Assembly: GCA_017429685.1 (NCBI GenBank)
Contig: JAFROL010000009.1
Coordinates: forward strand, 1-64,000
DNA: 64,000 nt
From: Bacteroidales bacterium
GTDB lineage: Bacteria > Bacteroidota > Bacteroidia > Bacteroidales > P3
Direction of reading: 5' to 3'
The notes under the pieces were generated by a model that did no database searches, was not told where the DNA came from, and was given only the letters and a program-made list of their open reading frames with translations. Positions 37,228 through 45,413 of this stretch are shown here, piece by piece; the first letter of the stretch is position 1, and each line of letters opens with the position of its first letter. The position numbers and the translations under genes are program-made.

Positions 37228-37274
37228 GTTCTTATATCGTTCTTATATCTGCAATATAAGAACGATATAAGAAC
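37228..37274. repeat. Inverted repeat of GTTCTTATAT units, copy 2
   Basis: Perfect 21-nt arms, 37228-37248 and 37254-37274, around the 5-nt centre CTGCA. Each arm is two tandem GTTCTTATAT(C) units. It is the same element as at 18946-19013 after giant gene 2; here it lies on the 5' side of the VYGGGN fragment. Confidence 0.88.
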
Positions 37275-37378
37275 TGCATCAAAACGGTGTGCGAAAAGGC
37301 GACGCGGGTGGCTGGCGGAAGGAAGCGGAAAACGGAAAGCGCAGGGGCGTACCCACGTGTACGCCCGAGCCTGGGGAC

Positions 37379-37413
37379 GAAAAAAAAATGCGGGCACCCG
37401 ATCGGGTGCCCGC
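37379..37413 (-). terminator. Strong terminator of the bamA-ompH operon
   Basis: A perfect 24-nt palindrome, GCGGGCACCCGATCGGGTGCCCGC (37390-37413 in two halves of 12), is followed on the minus strand by nine U residues. It lies 64 nt after the last ompH gene. Next to it (about 37345-37370) is a smaller GGGCGTAC/GTACGCCC hairpin. Confidence 0.88.
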
Positions 37414-37477
37414 AAGTGAAATGGTTTGTGCCGCGCTGGGGTTGGGTCCGGACGCGACCAAAAGGTTTGTTTAAGGC

Positions 37478-37990
37478 TTATTTCAAGCCGAGTTTTTTCT
37501 TGACGAGGGCCAGGATGTCGTCGCCTTCCTGCTGATAGAGCACAGTGCCGGCGCTGGTGTCGAGGATGTAGGTGTAGCCGTTCTCTTTGGCGACATCGGC
37601 GATGGCCTGCTTGGCGCGGTCGATGATGGGCTGGAGCAGCTCGGTCTCCTTCTCGCGAAGTTTCTGCTGTGCGTTCTGCTGGTAGGTCTGGATGCGAGTG
37701 TCAAGGTCGCGGATTTCCTGTTCTTTGGTGGTGCGGATCAGCTCGGTCATATTGTTGCGACGTTCCTGATAGTCGTTGTACTTGGCCTGCAGTTCGTCCT
37801 GCATAGCCTTGAGTTCGCCTTCGACGACCTTCACTTCGGCTTCGAAAGCGGCCTGTGCCGAGTCTTTGCCGGGCATAATCTGCATCAGGTCGGAGGAGTT
37901 GATGTGACCGATTTTGACGGTTTTCTGTGCAAAAGCCGCAGTTCCGAAAGCGAACATCGCGGCGAGGAATAGAACTAAACTTTTTTTCAT
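37478..37990 (-). CDS. OmpH/Skp-family periplasmic chaperone, second copy
   Basis: 170-aa exported protein (signal peptide MKKSLVLFLAAMFAFGTAAFAQ). The body is the OmpH/Skp pattern: a short beta segment (KIGHINSSDLMQIMP), a long charged coiled coil of about 90 residues, and a C-terminal beta part (YTYILDTSAGTVLYQ). Skp-like proteins hold outer-membrane proteins unfolded in the periplasm and deliver them to BamA. It is the last gene of the operon, before a strong terminator. The two OmpH copies differ clearly, so the duplication is old. Confidence 0.92.
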   Translation of the reverse strand: MKKSLVLFLAAMFAFGTAAFAQKTVKIGHINSSDLMQIMPGKDSAQAAFEAEVKVVEGELKAMQDELQAKYNDYQERRNNMTELIRTTKEQEIRDLDTRIQTYQQNAQQKLREKETELLQPIIDRAKQAIADVAKENGYTYILDTSAGTVLYQQEGDDILALVKKKLGLK

Positions 37991-38004
37991 CGATTATTGT
38001 TTTT

Positions 38005-38072
38005 TTGATTATTCTTTGATATTGAGTTATTGCGTTTTATCGCTATAACGTTATTGCGTTATAGCGAGTTAG
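38005..38072. repeat. GCGTTATTGCG repeats between the ompH genes
   Basis: Short units of TTATTGCGTTAT / CGTTATAGCG type fill the 87-nt spacer. The same family is found at 38680-38775, 41430-41490 and 63815-63860. Confidence 0.7.
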
Positions 38073-38077
38073 GATTA

Positions 38078-38677
38078 CTATTTGGGGCGTTTCATTTCGG
38101 GGTTGCCTACTTCTTTCTTTTTGGTGGCGCCGTCGTCGCCGCTGTCGGTCTTGGCACCGGGTTTGTAGCCAAGCATATCGAGGACGAGATCGCTGACGTC
38201 GTATTTGGCATTGACGAAGAGCAGTGTGGCCGAACCCGACTTGTCGAGTATAAAAGCATAGTTTTTTTCGTTGGCTATGCGCTCGATGGCGTTATAGACG
38301 CGGTCCTGGATGGGTTTCATCAGTTCGGCACGCTTGCGGTCGAGTTCGCCTCCGGGGCCGAAGTAGCGGGTCTGCAACTCCTTGGCCTCGTTCTCTTTGG
38401 CAGCGATTTCCTCTTCGCGCTTGTGCTTCAGGTTGTCGGGCAGGAGATAGGCTTCCTGATGGAAGGCTTTGTACAGGCGGTCGATTTCCTGGAACTTTGC
38501 CTCGATCTCTTTCTGCCAGTTCTCAGCCTGCTTGTTGAGCTGGGTCTGTGCACTGGAATAGTCGGGGATGTTGGAGAGGATATACTCCGTGTTGACGCAG
38601 GCGTATTTCTGTGCCGAGGCTAGGATGGGCGCGGCCAGAAGCAGAAGAAGGACTATATGTCTGAAAGAGGGTTTCAA
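38078..38677 (-). CDS. OmpH/Skp-family periplasmic chaperone, first copy
   Basis: 199-aa exported protein with signal peptide (HIVLLLLLAAPILASAQ). It carries the OmpH layout (KYACVNTEYILSNIPDY, coiled coil, NYAFILDKSGSATLLF) and an extra charged C-terminal tail of about 35 residues (GAKTDSGDDGATKKKEVG) that the second copy lacks. It is encoded directly after bamA and presumably feeds substrates to BamA. Confidence 0.92.
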   Translation of the reverse strand: MKPSFRHIVLLLLLAAPILASAQKYACVNTEYILSNIPDYSSAQTQLNKQAENWQKEIEAKFQEIDRLYKAFHQEAYLLPDNLKHKREEEIAAKENEAKELQTRYFGPGGELDRKRAELMKPIQDRVYNAIERIANEKNYAFILDKSGSATLLFVNAKYDVSDLVLDMLGYKPGAKTDSGDDGATKKKEVGNPEMKRPK

Positions 38678-38679
38678 GG

Positions 38680-38775
38680 TTATTGCGTTATTGTGGGATT
38701 GCGTTATTGTGGGATTGCGTTATTGCGTTAGTGGTTTTTCCGTTATCTCGTTATAACGTTATTACGATATTTCGA
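38680..38775. repeat. GCGTTATTGTGGGATT repeats between bamA and ompH
   Basis: Tandem copies of ATTGCGTTATTGTGGG-type units followed by TTATAACGTTATTACG words fill the spacer. No separate promoter is evident, so bamA and ompH are probably one transcript. Confidence 0.75.
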
Positions 38776-38788
38776 GTTTTCGTTTTCG

Positions 38789-41341
38789 TTAGTCAATGCT
38801 TTGGCCGATGCTGAAGTGGAACTGGCTGCCGCCGTAGGTGCCGTCGAAGCCGTAGCCCCAGTCGATGCCTATGAGGCCGAACATCGGCATATAGAGACGC
38901 ACGCCGATACCGGCCGAGTTGTACATCTTGAAGGGCTGGAACTGCTTGATGGTGCTCCACGAGTTGCCGCCCTCGAGGAATCCAAGGACGTATGCCGTGA
39001 GGCTGGCGCTCTCGATGATGGGCTGTCGCAGTTCGAGGGTGTAACGGTCGAAGATAGAGGCTCCGTCTTCGGGGCTGAGGCTGTTGTTCTGGTAGCCGCG
39101 CAGCGGTATGACCTCGCGACCGTCGAGGACCCACGACGAAAGACCGTCGCCGCCCACATAGTAGCGTCCGAAGGGCGAAAGGCCGATGTCGCGGTTGTAG
39201 TAGCCCATATATCCGAAGCGGAAGCGGGCATTGAGAACCACATCGCCGATAAGGTTGAGCATCCAGGAGCCACGAACATTGATCTTGTAGTATTCAAGCC
39301 AGCGATAGCGCTCGTTGGCGTCGATGGCCGAGAAATCCTTGCCGCTGATAATCGAATAGGGCGGCGTGACGAATCCCTGGACAGAGACTTCGGAACCGCT
39401 GCGGGGGTAGATGGGAGAATCGAGCGAGTTGCGGCTTATGCCAAGGCTGTAGGCCAAGTCGTTGGAGTGTCCGTCGGTGAAGAAGGTGGTCAGCTGCGTA
39501 TAGTGATTGAGGAAGTAATGCTTGTAGGAGATTGCCTGAGAAAGGATGAAGTAGTCGTCGGGCCATTTGAGGCGGCGAGTCAGCGAGACGTTGGCGCCGG
39601 TAATGCGCAGGCTGTAGTAGCTCGACGAGCCCTTGTCGGCCCAGAAGCCGTTGCTGATAAGGTTGTGCGACACCGAGACGCCGAGCGACTGGGGCCGTTT
39701 GCCACCGAGCCACGGTTCGGTGAACCCAGCACTGAGGGCATAGTAGTACGAGCCGTTGGTGATGGCGTTGAGCATCAGCTTCTGTCCGTCGCCGGCAGGC
39801 AGCGGATGCCAGGCTTTGCGGTTGAAGATGTTGCGAGCCGAGAAGTTGTTGAGCGAGAGGCTGACCTGTCCGATGATCATACCGCTGCCATAGCCGCCCT
39901 GCAGCTGCACCTGGCTGGTCTGGTTCTCCTCGACCTTGTAGATGATGTCGACGGTGCCGTCCTTCTTGTTGGGACGCGGCTCGGGGATGAGCGATTCCTC
40001 CTTGAAATAGCCCAACGTAACAAGCTCGCGGCGGCTGCGCAACACGGCATCGCGGCTGAAGAGGTCGCCGGGCTTGGTGTGGAGCTCGCGATAGATGATT
40101 TTGTCGTTGGTGATGGTGTTGCCTTCGACAACGACGTTGCGGATGCGGGCCTGCTTGTCTTCGACAATGCGGATTTCGATGTCGATCGAGTCGCCATCGA
40201 CAGCCACTTCGACAGGTGTGGCGCTGAAGAAGAGGTAGCCGTTGTCCATATACATCGACGTGATGTCGGTGCCGCTGGGGTTGTAGGTGAGGTTGGTCTG
40301 GAGGGTGGTGTTGTTGTAGGGGTCGCCCTTGTTGATGCGCAGGTGCTGTGCAAGGGTTTCAGAGGAATAGACAGTATTGCCGGAGAAGGTGATGTTGCGG
40401 AAATAGAAGGGATGTCCTTCATAAATCTTCACTTTGACCTTGACACGGTCCTGTTTGCGTTTCTTTTTCTGCGAGATGTTGAGATCGTCGGAAGCCACGT
40501 TCCAGACGGTATCCTTGACGATGCGTGCATCGCGGTAGCCCAGTTCGTTATAGTAGGCTATGATCTGGTCGAGGTCGTCGTTGAGCTCGAATTCGCGGTA
40601 TTTGGAGCGGCTCCAGAAGCCTTTGGTCCAGAAGAAGAGTTTCTTGGCATAGTTCACATCGTGGGTGTTCTTCATCTTGCGCAGCAGTTTGTTGGTAGAC
40701 ACCTGTTCGTTGCCCTCGATGATGAGCGAATCTATTTTGACGCGCTTGCCTTTCTTGATGTAGTAGTTGAGAAACACATAGTTGCCCTTGCCCGACGTGT
40801 CGGCGGTGAGTTTGGTGGTCACATCGACATTGGTGAAGCCTTTTTCGGCATAGTAGGATTTAGCCTTGTTGCAGGTAGTCTTGAGCAGGTTTTCGGTGAC
40901 GACATCGCCTACGTGGATGTCGAAATCCTTGCCAAGTTTCTCTGCATCGCTGCCGCTGATGCCGTCGAAATGCACGGCTGCGAGTTTGGGACGGCCGCGG
41001 AGGACTATCTTGAGAAAGACCTTGTCGTCCTGGATGCGGGTGAGAAGAATCTTGACATCCTCGAAGATGCCTTGAGCCCAAAGATTGTCGATAGCCAGCG
41101 AAACTTTATCACCAGGTATTTTAACCACATCGCCCACCTGCAGGCCCGCGACGAGGAGAATCATACGTTGGTCGAGGCGCTCGTCGCTATCAACGGTGAT
41201 GCCACCGATTTCATAGGTCTTTGGAGTCAGATAGTCAATATCGTAATCGGCTCCCTTGCCGACAACGACCTGAGCCACGACGTCGAACGCAGGCATTACG
41301 GCAATCAGCAAAAGGAGGGCTATTCGAAGTATGTTTTTCAT
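38789..41341 (-). CDS. bamA: Outer membrane protein assembly factor BamA
   Basis: 850-aa Omp85 protein that folds and inserts beta-barrels in the outer membrane. A signal peptide (LRIALLLLIAVMPAFDVVAQ) is followed by five POTRA-type repeats up to about residue 470 (for example RVKVKVKIYEGHPFYFRNI and IVEDKQARIRNVVVEGNTIT) and a 16-strand barrel with the characteristic GGNSW and VRLYMPMFGLIGIDWGYGFD segments. The chain ends FHFSIGQSID instead of with the terminal aromatic residue usual for barrel proteins. In POTRA2-3 a KKKRKQD insertion is present, typical of the phylum. It sits in the operon between uppS and ompH. Confidence 0.96.
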   Translation of the reverse strand: MKNILRIALLLLIAVMPAFDVVAQVVVGKGADYDIDYLTPKTYEIGGITVDSDERLDQRMILLVAGLQVGDVVKIPGDKVSLAIDNLWAQGIFEDVKILLTRIQDDKVFLKIVLRGRPKLAAVHFDGISGSDAEKLGKDFDIHVGDVVTENLLKTTCNKAKSYYAEKGFTNVDVTTKLTADTSGKGNYVFLNYYIKKGKRVKIDSLIIEGNEQVSTNKLLRKMKNTHDVNYAKKLFFWTKGFWSRSKYREFELNDDLDQIIAYYNELGYRDARIVKDTVWNVASDDLNISQKKKRKQDRVKVKVKIYEGHPFYFRNITFSGNTVYSSETLAQHLRINKGDPYNNTTLQTNLTYNPSGTDITSMYMDNGYLFFSATPVEVAVDGDSIDIEIRIVEDKQARIRNVVVEGNTITNDKIIYRELHTKPGDLFSRDAVLRSRRELVTLGYFKEESLIPEPRPNKKDGTVDIIYKVEENQTSQVQLQGGYGSGMIIGQVSLSLNNFSARNIFNRKAWHPLPAGDGQKLMLNAITNGSYYYALSAGFTEPWLGGKRPQSLGVSVSHNLISNGFWADKGSSSYYSLRITGANVSLTRRLKWPDDYFILSQAISYKHYFLNHYTQLTTFFTDGHSNDLAYSLGISRNSLDSPIYPRSGSEVSVQGFVTPPYSIISGKDFSAIDANERYRWLEYYKINVRGSWMLNLIGDVVLNARFRFGYMGYYNRDIGLSPFGRYYVGGDGLSSWVLDGREVIPLRGYQNNSLSPEDGASIFDRYTLELRQPIIESASLTAYVLGFLEGGNSWSTIKQFQPFKMYNSAGIGVRLYMPMFGLIGIDWGYGFDGTYGGSQFHFSIGQSID

Positions 41342-41429
41342 CAGTTCTGTCTATGCGTAATTTTAGTCTTTAGGATACAATAACTCAAAAATTTTATTAT
41401 TATTGTTGTTGGGTGATTTTTTTTCAATT

Positions 41430-41490
41430 ATTATTGCGGGATTGCGCTGTTGCGGGATTGCGGGATTGTGTTATAACGTTATTTAGACGT
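41430..41490. repeat. GGGATTGCG repeats between uppS and bamA
   Basis: Units of GCGGGATTGCG / GTTGCGGGATT with a TTATAACGTTAT word, the same family as the ompH-bamA spacers. Confidence 0.7.
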
Positions 41491-41511
41491 TTCGATACGA
41501 CGGGGTTTTGT

Positions 41512-42258
41512 TCATTTGGCTTTGACCTGGTCGCCAGTCTTGCCGTAGCGTCGCTGACGGTTCTGGTAGTCGTAGACAGCGTCGAAGAAGTGTTCCTGAC
41601 GGAAATCGGGCCACAGCAGGTCGGTGAAATAGAATTCGGTGTAGGCCAGCTGCCAGAGGAGGAAGTTGCTGACGCGCAGCTCGCCGCCAGTGCGTATCAG
41701 CAGGTCGGGGTCGGGAATGAAACGTGAAGGCAGGTAGCCTCGCAGCGTCTCCTCGTCGACGTCGTCGGCCTTGAGCTTGCCGCTGGCAGCATCGTTGACA
41801 ACAGCCTTGAGCGCCTCGGCTATTTCCCACCGCGAGCTGTAGCTCAGGGCCAGCGTAAGTATGGTGCCCGTGTTGGCGGCAGTCTTGTCGATGACTTTCT
41901 GCATTGCCTGCCACGACGCTTGTGGCAGACGGCCTGTTTCGCCCACAACACAGAGACGGACATTGTTTTCCATCAGTGTAGGAGTCTCTTCGTTGATTGT
42001 TTTCACCAGCAGCTGCATAAGCCCATCCACTTCGGCTTTAGGACGGTTCCAGTTCTCGGTCGAGAAGGTGTAGAGTGTCAGGAAACCGACGTGCAGACGT
42101 GCTGCCGCTTCGACGGCATCGCGTACGGCCTGCGTGGCGTGCTGGTGGCCGAAGAGGCGCACCTTGGATTGCCTCTGTGCCCAGCGCCCGTTGCCGTCCA
42201 TTATGATGGCCACGTGACGTGGCACCCGAGTGAGATCTATGTCTTCTATTGTTTTCAT
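41512..42258 (-). CDS. uppS: Isoprenyl transferase (undecaprenyl diphosphate synthase)
   Basis: 248-aa cis-prenyltransferase that makes the C55 carrier for peptidoglycan and O-antigen synthesis. Motifs: HVAIIMDGNGRWAQ with the catalytic Asp21, TLYTFSTENWNRP, and the C-terminal PDLLIRTGGELRVSNFLLWQLAYTEF region that closes the active site. Typical length. The C-terminal 20 residues are basic. It lies between the DUF6089 gene and bamA, a conserved order in Bacteroidota that links carrier synthesis with outer-membrane biogenesis. Confidence 0.97.
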   Translation of the reverse strand: MKTIEDIDLTRVPRHVAIIMDGNGRWAQRQSKVRLFGHQHATQAVRDAVEAAARLHVGFLTLYTFSTENWNRPKAEVDGLMQLLVKTINEETPTLMENNVRLCVVGETGRLPQASWQAMQKVIDKTAANTGTILTLALSYSSRWEIAEALKAVVNDAASGKLKADDVDEETLRGYLPSRFIPDPDLLIRTGGELRVSNFLLWQLAYTEFYFTDLLWPDFRQEHFFDAVYDYQNRQRRYGKTGDQVKAK

Positions 42259-42277
42259 TTGTTGTTGTTTCTGGTTA

Positions 42278-42358
42278 TTCTAGTATTACTAGTTCACCTA
42301 GTATCGCTAGTATTACACTTAGTATCGCTAGTATTACTAGTTGAACTAGAAGTACTAG
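42278..42358. repeat. CTAGTATTACTAGT array between DUF6089 and uppS genes
   Basis: About nine CTAGTNNNA-type units fill the spacer almost completely and end at the DUF6089 stop codon. It belongs to the ACTAGT family. Confidence 0.85.
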
Positions 42359-43225
42359 TTATTTATTATCACACTTCTTTTTGAGCATCCAACCAAAAAT
42401 AAAGTCGAGCGAAACAGTGAAGCTGACGTTGAAATAGGCGAACCAGTCGTCGAGCGAATCGTCGCCACGCTTCATACCTGCCGCGTTGACATAGCCCGGT
42501 TCGACCTCGGACGAACGATCGGCAAGCCCTGCTGTGATTTCGCCCATATAGTATGCCAGTTGCTCGTTGTCGACATAGGTTGTGCTGACGTCGTCGATAT
42601 AGTCGGTCCAGGTCTTGCGGAAACCGTATTCCACACTGAGGGTAAACGATTTGCTGGGATGATACTTAAACCCTATGCCAAAAGGCATTGCGAGTTGTTT
42701 GAGAGTATAGGGTGTGCGATCGGGCGCGACGGGCGACCCCTGCCCTTCTGTGCCGAGGGGCTGCAGTTCGTACCAGTCCGACTCGCCGCTGAGAGGGTCG
42801 GTAAAATAGGCCTTGGGATTGTAAGCGAAGAAGCCCAACCCGGCGAAGATATATGGCGTCCAGACATAGTGGTCGTCGCGCATACTGAAGGGGAAGAAAT
42901 TGAACTCGGCACGCAACGCGCCTTCGAAAATGTAGGAATGGAAGCTGAGATTGCGTCGCGCAATATAGTCGGGATTGCCGCCTTCGACGTGTCCGTAGTC
43001 GATGTCGATGCGCATACTCCACCTTTCGTCGAAATTGAGGCGATACATACCGCCATAGGCCAAGTTGACAGTGCCGAACATACTCTGGTTATTGAGGTCG
43101 CCGATGTAGTTCATACCGCCTATGGTGAAGCCGATATCGCTCTTGCCAAGCCACATCTGGGCACGGGCGGAGAGAGCCGCCAAAAGGAGGAAAAGAAAGG
43201 CAATATGTGTTTTGACTTTGGACAT
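42359..43225 (-). CDS. DUF6089 outer-membrane barrel protein
   Basis: 288-aa exported protein (signal peptide IAFLFLLLAALSARAQ). It has the DUF6089 pattern: DIGFTIGGMNYIGDLNNQSMF near the N-terminus and alternating beta strands rich in aromatic residues (YVWTPYIFAGLGFFAYNPKAYF, FTLSVEYGFRKTWTDYIDDV). It is likely a small outer-membrane beta-barrel. Members lie next to uppS and bamA in many Bacteroidota, suggesting a link to envelope assembly; the function is unknown. Confidence 0.9.
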   Translation of the reverse strand: MSKVKTHIAFLFLLLAALSARAQMWLGKSDIGFTIGGMNYIGDLNNQSMFGTVNLAYGGMYRLNFDERWSMRIDIDYGHVEGGNPDYIARRNLSFHSYIFEGALRAEFNFFPFSMRDDHYVWTPYIFAGLGFFAYNPKAYFTDPLSGESDWYELQPLGTEGQGSPVAPDRTPYTLKQLAMPFGIGFKYHPSKSFTLSVEYGFRKTWTDYIDDVSTTYVDNEQLAYYMGEITAGLADRSSEVEPGYVNAAGMKRGDDSLDDWFAYFNVSFTVSLDFIFGWMLKKKCDNK

Positions 43226-43237
43226 CGGAATGACTTT

Positions 43238-43285
43238 TTTCTAGTAGGACTAGTATTAATAGTTGAACTAGTTTTACTAGTATTG
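43238..43285. repeat. ACTAGT array between DUF4837 and DUF6089 genes
   Basis: About five ACTAGT-type units in the 69-nt spacer, flanked by T-runs. Confidence 0.8.
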
Positions 43286-43294
43286 CTTTTGTTA

Positions 43295-44311
43295 TTATTT
43301 TATTTTCAGGCTGCGGCAAATGCCGTCGACCTGCATCAGGAGGTCGCGTTTCATCACCATCTTGCTGCGCTGCGACGGCGAATAGACGCTGCCCATCAGG
43401 GTGTACACATTATCGCTGCCAGGCAGAGAGAAGGTGTAGCAGACAAAGGGGCCACTCATAAAATCATTGTAGGTACGCCACAAACCGCGGGTTTCAACGG
43501 CGTTAACACTGTCGGCAAGAACAACGTTGCGCGTGTAAAAGAAATCACGGCGCTCAACACCGGGATAGCTGCCCTCGGACGGACCAGGCACGTTACGTCG
43601 CAGCATTGTGTCGATATTGTCGAGGATAACAGCCTCCTCAAAGTCACTTGCACCCTTGGCGGGACGACTGTCGATGTAGATATACAGGTCGAAGTCCTTG
43701 GTCCGCTTCAGAATCCAGGTGAAATTGTTTTCTTCTTTGAGCTTTGCCAATGCGAACTCTTCGGGTATGACGATGCTGAAACCATATTTGTTTTCGACAT
43801 ACTGCTGGATTTTATAGTCCGCTTTCTGCGAAAAGACCTTGTTCATACGGCGATACTCCTGATTGTAATATTCCTTGAGCAGACGCTCTTCGCGGACAAG
43901 CAGCATCGAGTCGAGAGAACGGGGGTCGCTGGCAGTTATCCTGATGACAATCTGCGGCGACGACCATTTGTCCTGCTCCATATATATCTTGTTAATATTC
44001 TGCGGATTTACATCAAGGATAAGGATATTGCGATGAGCCTGGAACATCGTGTTGCCGTTGAAGTTGGACGGAGTGATATGGACCACATCGAAGCGCGATT
44101 CAGGCTGGTTCAAAGCATCCTGTGGGGCTTGGAAGATAGAGTCGATGACTTGTCCCGTGGTGCCGTTGTAGACACCTTCGGTGGCCACGATCATAAGTTC
44201 GAGAGTTTTGCCTGAAGAACCCGGCTTGCCGGTAAGAGGCGTGGGACCGCAACTTGAAAACAGTGCAACCGCAGCAGCCACGACTGCAAAAAAAGAAGCT
44301 ATTTTTCTCAT
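43295..44311 (-). CDS. DUF4837 lipoprotein
   Basis: 338-aa lipoprotein; the signal FAVVAAAVALFSSC places the lipidated cysteine at about residue 20. The body matches DUF4837 (SSGKTLELMIVATEGVYNG, NRNILILDV-like HRNILILDVNP, FTWILKRTKDFDLYIYI, RGLWRTYNDFMSGPFVCYTF). The family is a Bacteroidota envelope protein of unknown role. I start at the ATG at 44311, not the upstream TTG. It is the first gene of the operon running to the ompH genes, with a promoter element at 44354-44361. Confidence 0.9.
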   Translation of the reverse strand: MRKIASFFAVVAAAVALFSSCGPTPLTGKPGSSGKTLELMIVATEGVYNGTTGQVIDSIFQAPQDALNQPESRFDVVHITPSNFNGNTMFQAHRNILILDVNPQNINKIYMEQDKWSSPQIVIRITASDPRSLDSMLLVREERLLKEYYNQEYRRMNKVFSQKADYKIQQYVENKYGFSIVIPEEFALAKLKEENNFTWILKRTKDFDLYIYIDSRPAKGASDFEEAVILDNIDTMLRRNVPGPSEGSYPGVERRDFFYTRNVVLADSVNAVETRGLWRTYNDFMSGPFVCYTFSLPGSDNVYTLMGSVYSPSQRSKMVMKRDLLMQVDGICRSLKIK

Positions 44312-44353
44312 ATACAAATAATTCTAATTATTAAACAATATGTTTTGCATTTG

Positions 44354-44361
44354 CAAAGATA
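44354..44361 (-). promoter_or_regulatory. Promoter -7 element of the envelope operon
   Basis: TATCTTTG on the minus strand, 42 nt before the DUF4837 start and directly abutting the stop codon of the upstream epimerase gene. It is a perfect TAnnTTTG match. The operon it starts ends at the terminator at 37379. Confidence 0.6.
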
Positions 44362-45336
44362 CTAATTTTTATTCGACTCGCTCCATTCGAAAAAATCGGA
44401 TATGGCTTTACGGATTGGTGTGGCGACGAAAGCGAGGTCGCGGCGCGCTTTGTCGGAACTGTAGTATTCGTTGACCATCAGTTGCCGCACATTGCGCGTA
44501 GAGAGCTGGGTGCGAACACCCATCCACTGCAGCAGGTCCCCTACCCTGCCAACCAAGGATACCAAAAAATCAGGCAACGTAATGAAGCGCTGGCTATAGC
44601 CGCACACTTCGGCCTGAAGGGCGTAGAAGTCGCGCAAGGTCATATCTTCGCCAACGAGCAGGTAGCGTTCGCCATTGCGCCCCATCGTTAGGGCATTGAC
44701 GGCGGCTTCGGCCACATCCTTGACACTGACGAAGCTCTTGCCACCACGCGGAGCGGCCATCAGGGGACGTTTGTAGGCTGCCATAAGAAGTTTTCCCGAC
44801 GATGGCTTGAAGTCGTAGGGGCCGACCATAAAGCCAGGGTTCAGGATAACGATATGGCGGTTGGGGTGCTGCTGTGCATCCCAAAGCAGAATCTTTTCGC
44901 CTTCGACCTTGCTCTGTGCGTAGTACGAAGCCGAAAACGGCGCACAGATGTCGTTAGTCTCCACACCTGGACTCTGTGGCGTTCCGTAGCCAATAGTGTT
45001 GGCACTGCTGACGTGGACCAAGGTGTTTATCTTCACCTCGTCCATCACCTGCAGGATATATTCGACAAGCACTTTGTTGACGGGCAGATAGTCGTCGTAG
45101 TGCAGGAGCGACATATCGGTGGTACCGGCACAGTTGATGATGGCGTCGCAACCACTGGCGGCGTTGCGCAGGGCTGCAACATCAAGGATAGAGCCTCGAA
45201 GCACATTAAGCATCGGGTCGGATGGCAGCGTGCCGCCGTCGCGGACAAGGGCGACGACAGAATGCCCTCTGGCAAGCAGAGAATGCAGTACGTTATGGCC
45301 AAGCAGACCTGTGGCACCAAGCAATAGAATATTCAT
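44362..45336 (-). CDS. NAD-dependent epimerase/dehydratase family protein
   Basis: 324-aa short-chain (extended) dehydrogenase. The N-terminal Rossmann motif is LLLGATGLLGHNV; the catalytic region has SSANTIGYG and YYAQSKVEGEKI (Tyr-x3-Lys). C-terminal parts resemble dihydroflavonol reductase-like and nucleotide-sugar epimerases of Bacteroidota (RYLLVGEDMTLRDFYAL). The substrate is unknown; related proteins act on NDP-sugars or sterol-like compounds. I start at the ATG at 45336, which puts the glycine motif at residue 7. Terminator and repeat-free flanks separate it from the giant gene upstream. Confidence 0.9.
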   Translation of the reverse strand: MNILLLGATGLLGHNVLHSLLARGHSVVALVRDGGTLPSDPMLNVLRGSILDVAALRNAASGCDAIINCAGTTDMSLLHYDDYLPVNKVLVEYILQVMDEVKINTLVHVSSANTIGYGTPQSPGVETNDICAPFSASYYAQSKVEGEKILLWDAQQHPNRHIVILNPGFMVGPYDFKPSSGKLLMAAYKRPLMAAPRGGKSFVSVKDVAEAAVNALTMGRNGERYLLVGEDMTLRDFYALQAEVCGYSQRFITLPDFLVSLVGRVGDLLQWMGVRTQLSTRNVRQLMVNEYYSSDKARRDLAFVATPIRKAISDFFEWSESNKN

Positions 45337-45352
45337 ATCGCAATAATAACGC

Positions 45353-45388
45353 AAAAAAGGCGTCCTGCGTATGCAGGGCGCCTTTTTT
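45353..45388 (-). terminator. Terminator of the 5808-aa gene
   Basis: AAAAAAGGCGTCCTGC and GCAGGGCGCCTTTTTT form a 16-bp stem with one G-U pair and a GTAT loop. U-runs exist on both strands, so it could work in both directions. It lies 26 nt after the giant gene stop. Confidence 0.88.
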
Positions 45389-45413
45389 ATTTTTAAGGGT
45401 TACTTATCGAAGG

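Noticed and set aside
37080..37415. 111-codon minus-strand frame across the terminator and GTTCTTATAT palindrome
   Set aside because: It translates structural DNA and a frame-shifted part of the VYGGGN fragment; no family features.
38801..41383. 860-codon plus-strand frame
   Set aside because: Exact antisense of bamA with strongly biased composition; bamA itself is unmistakable.
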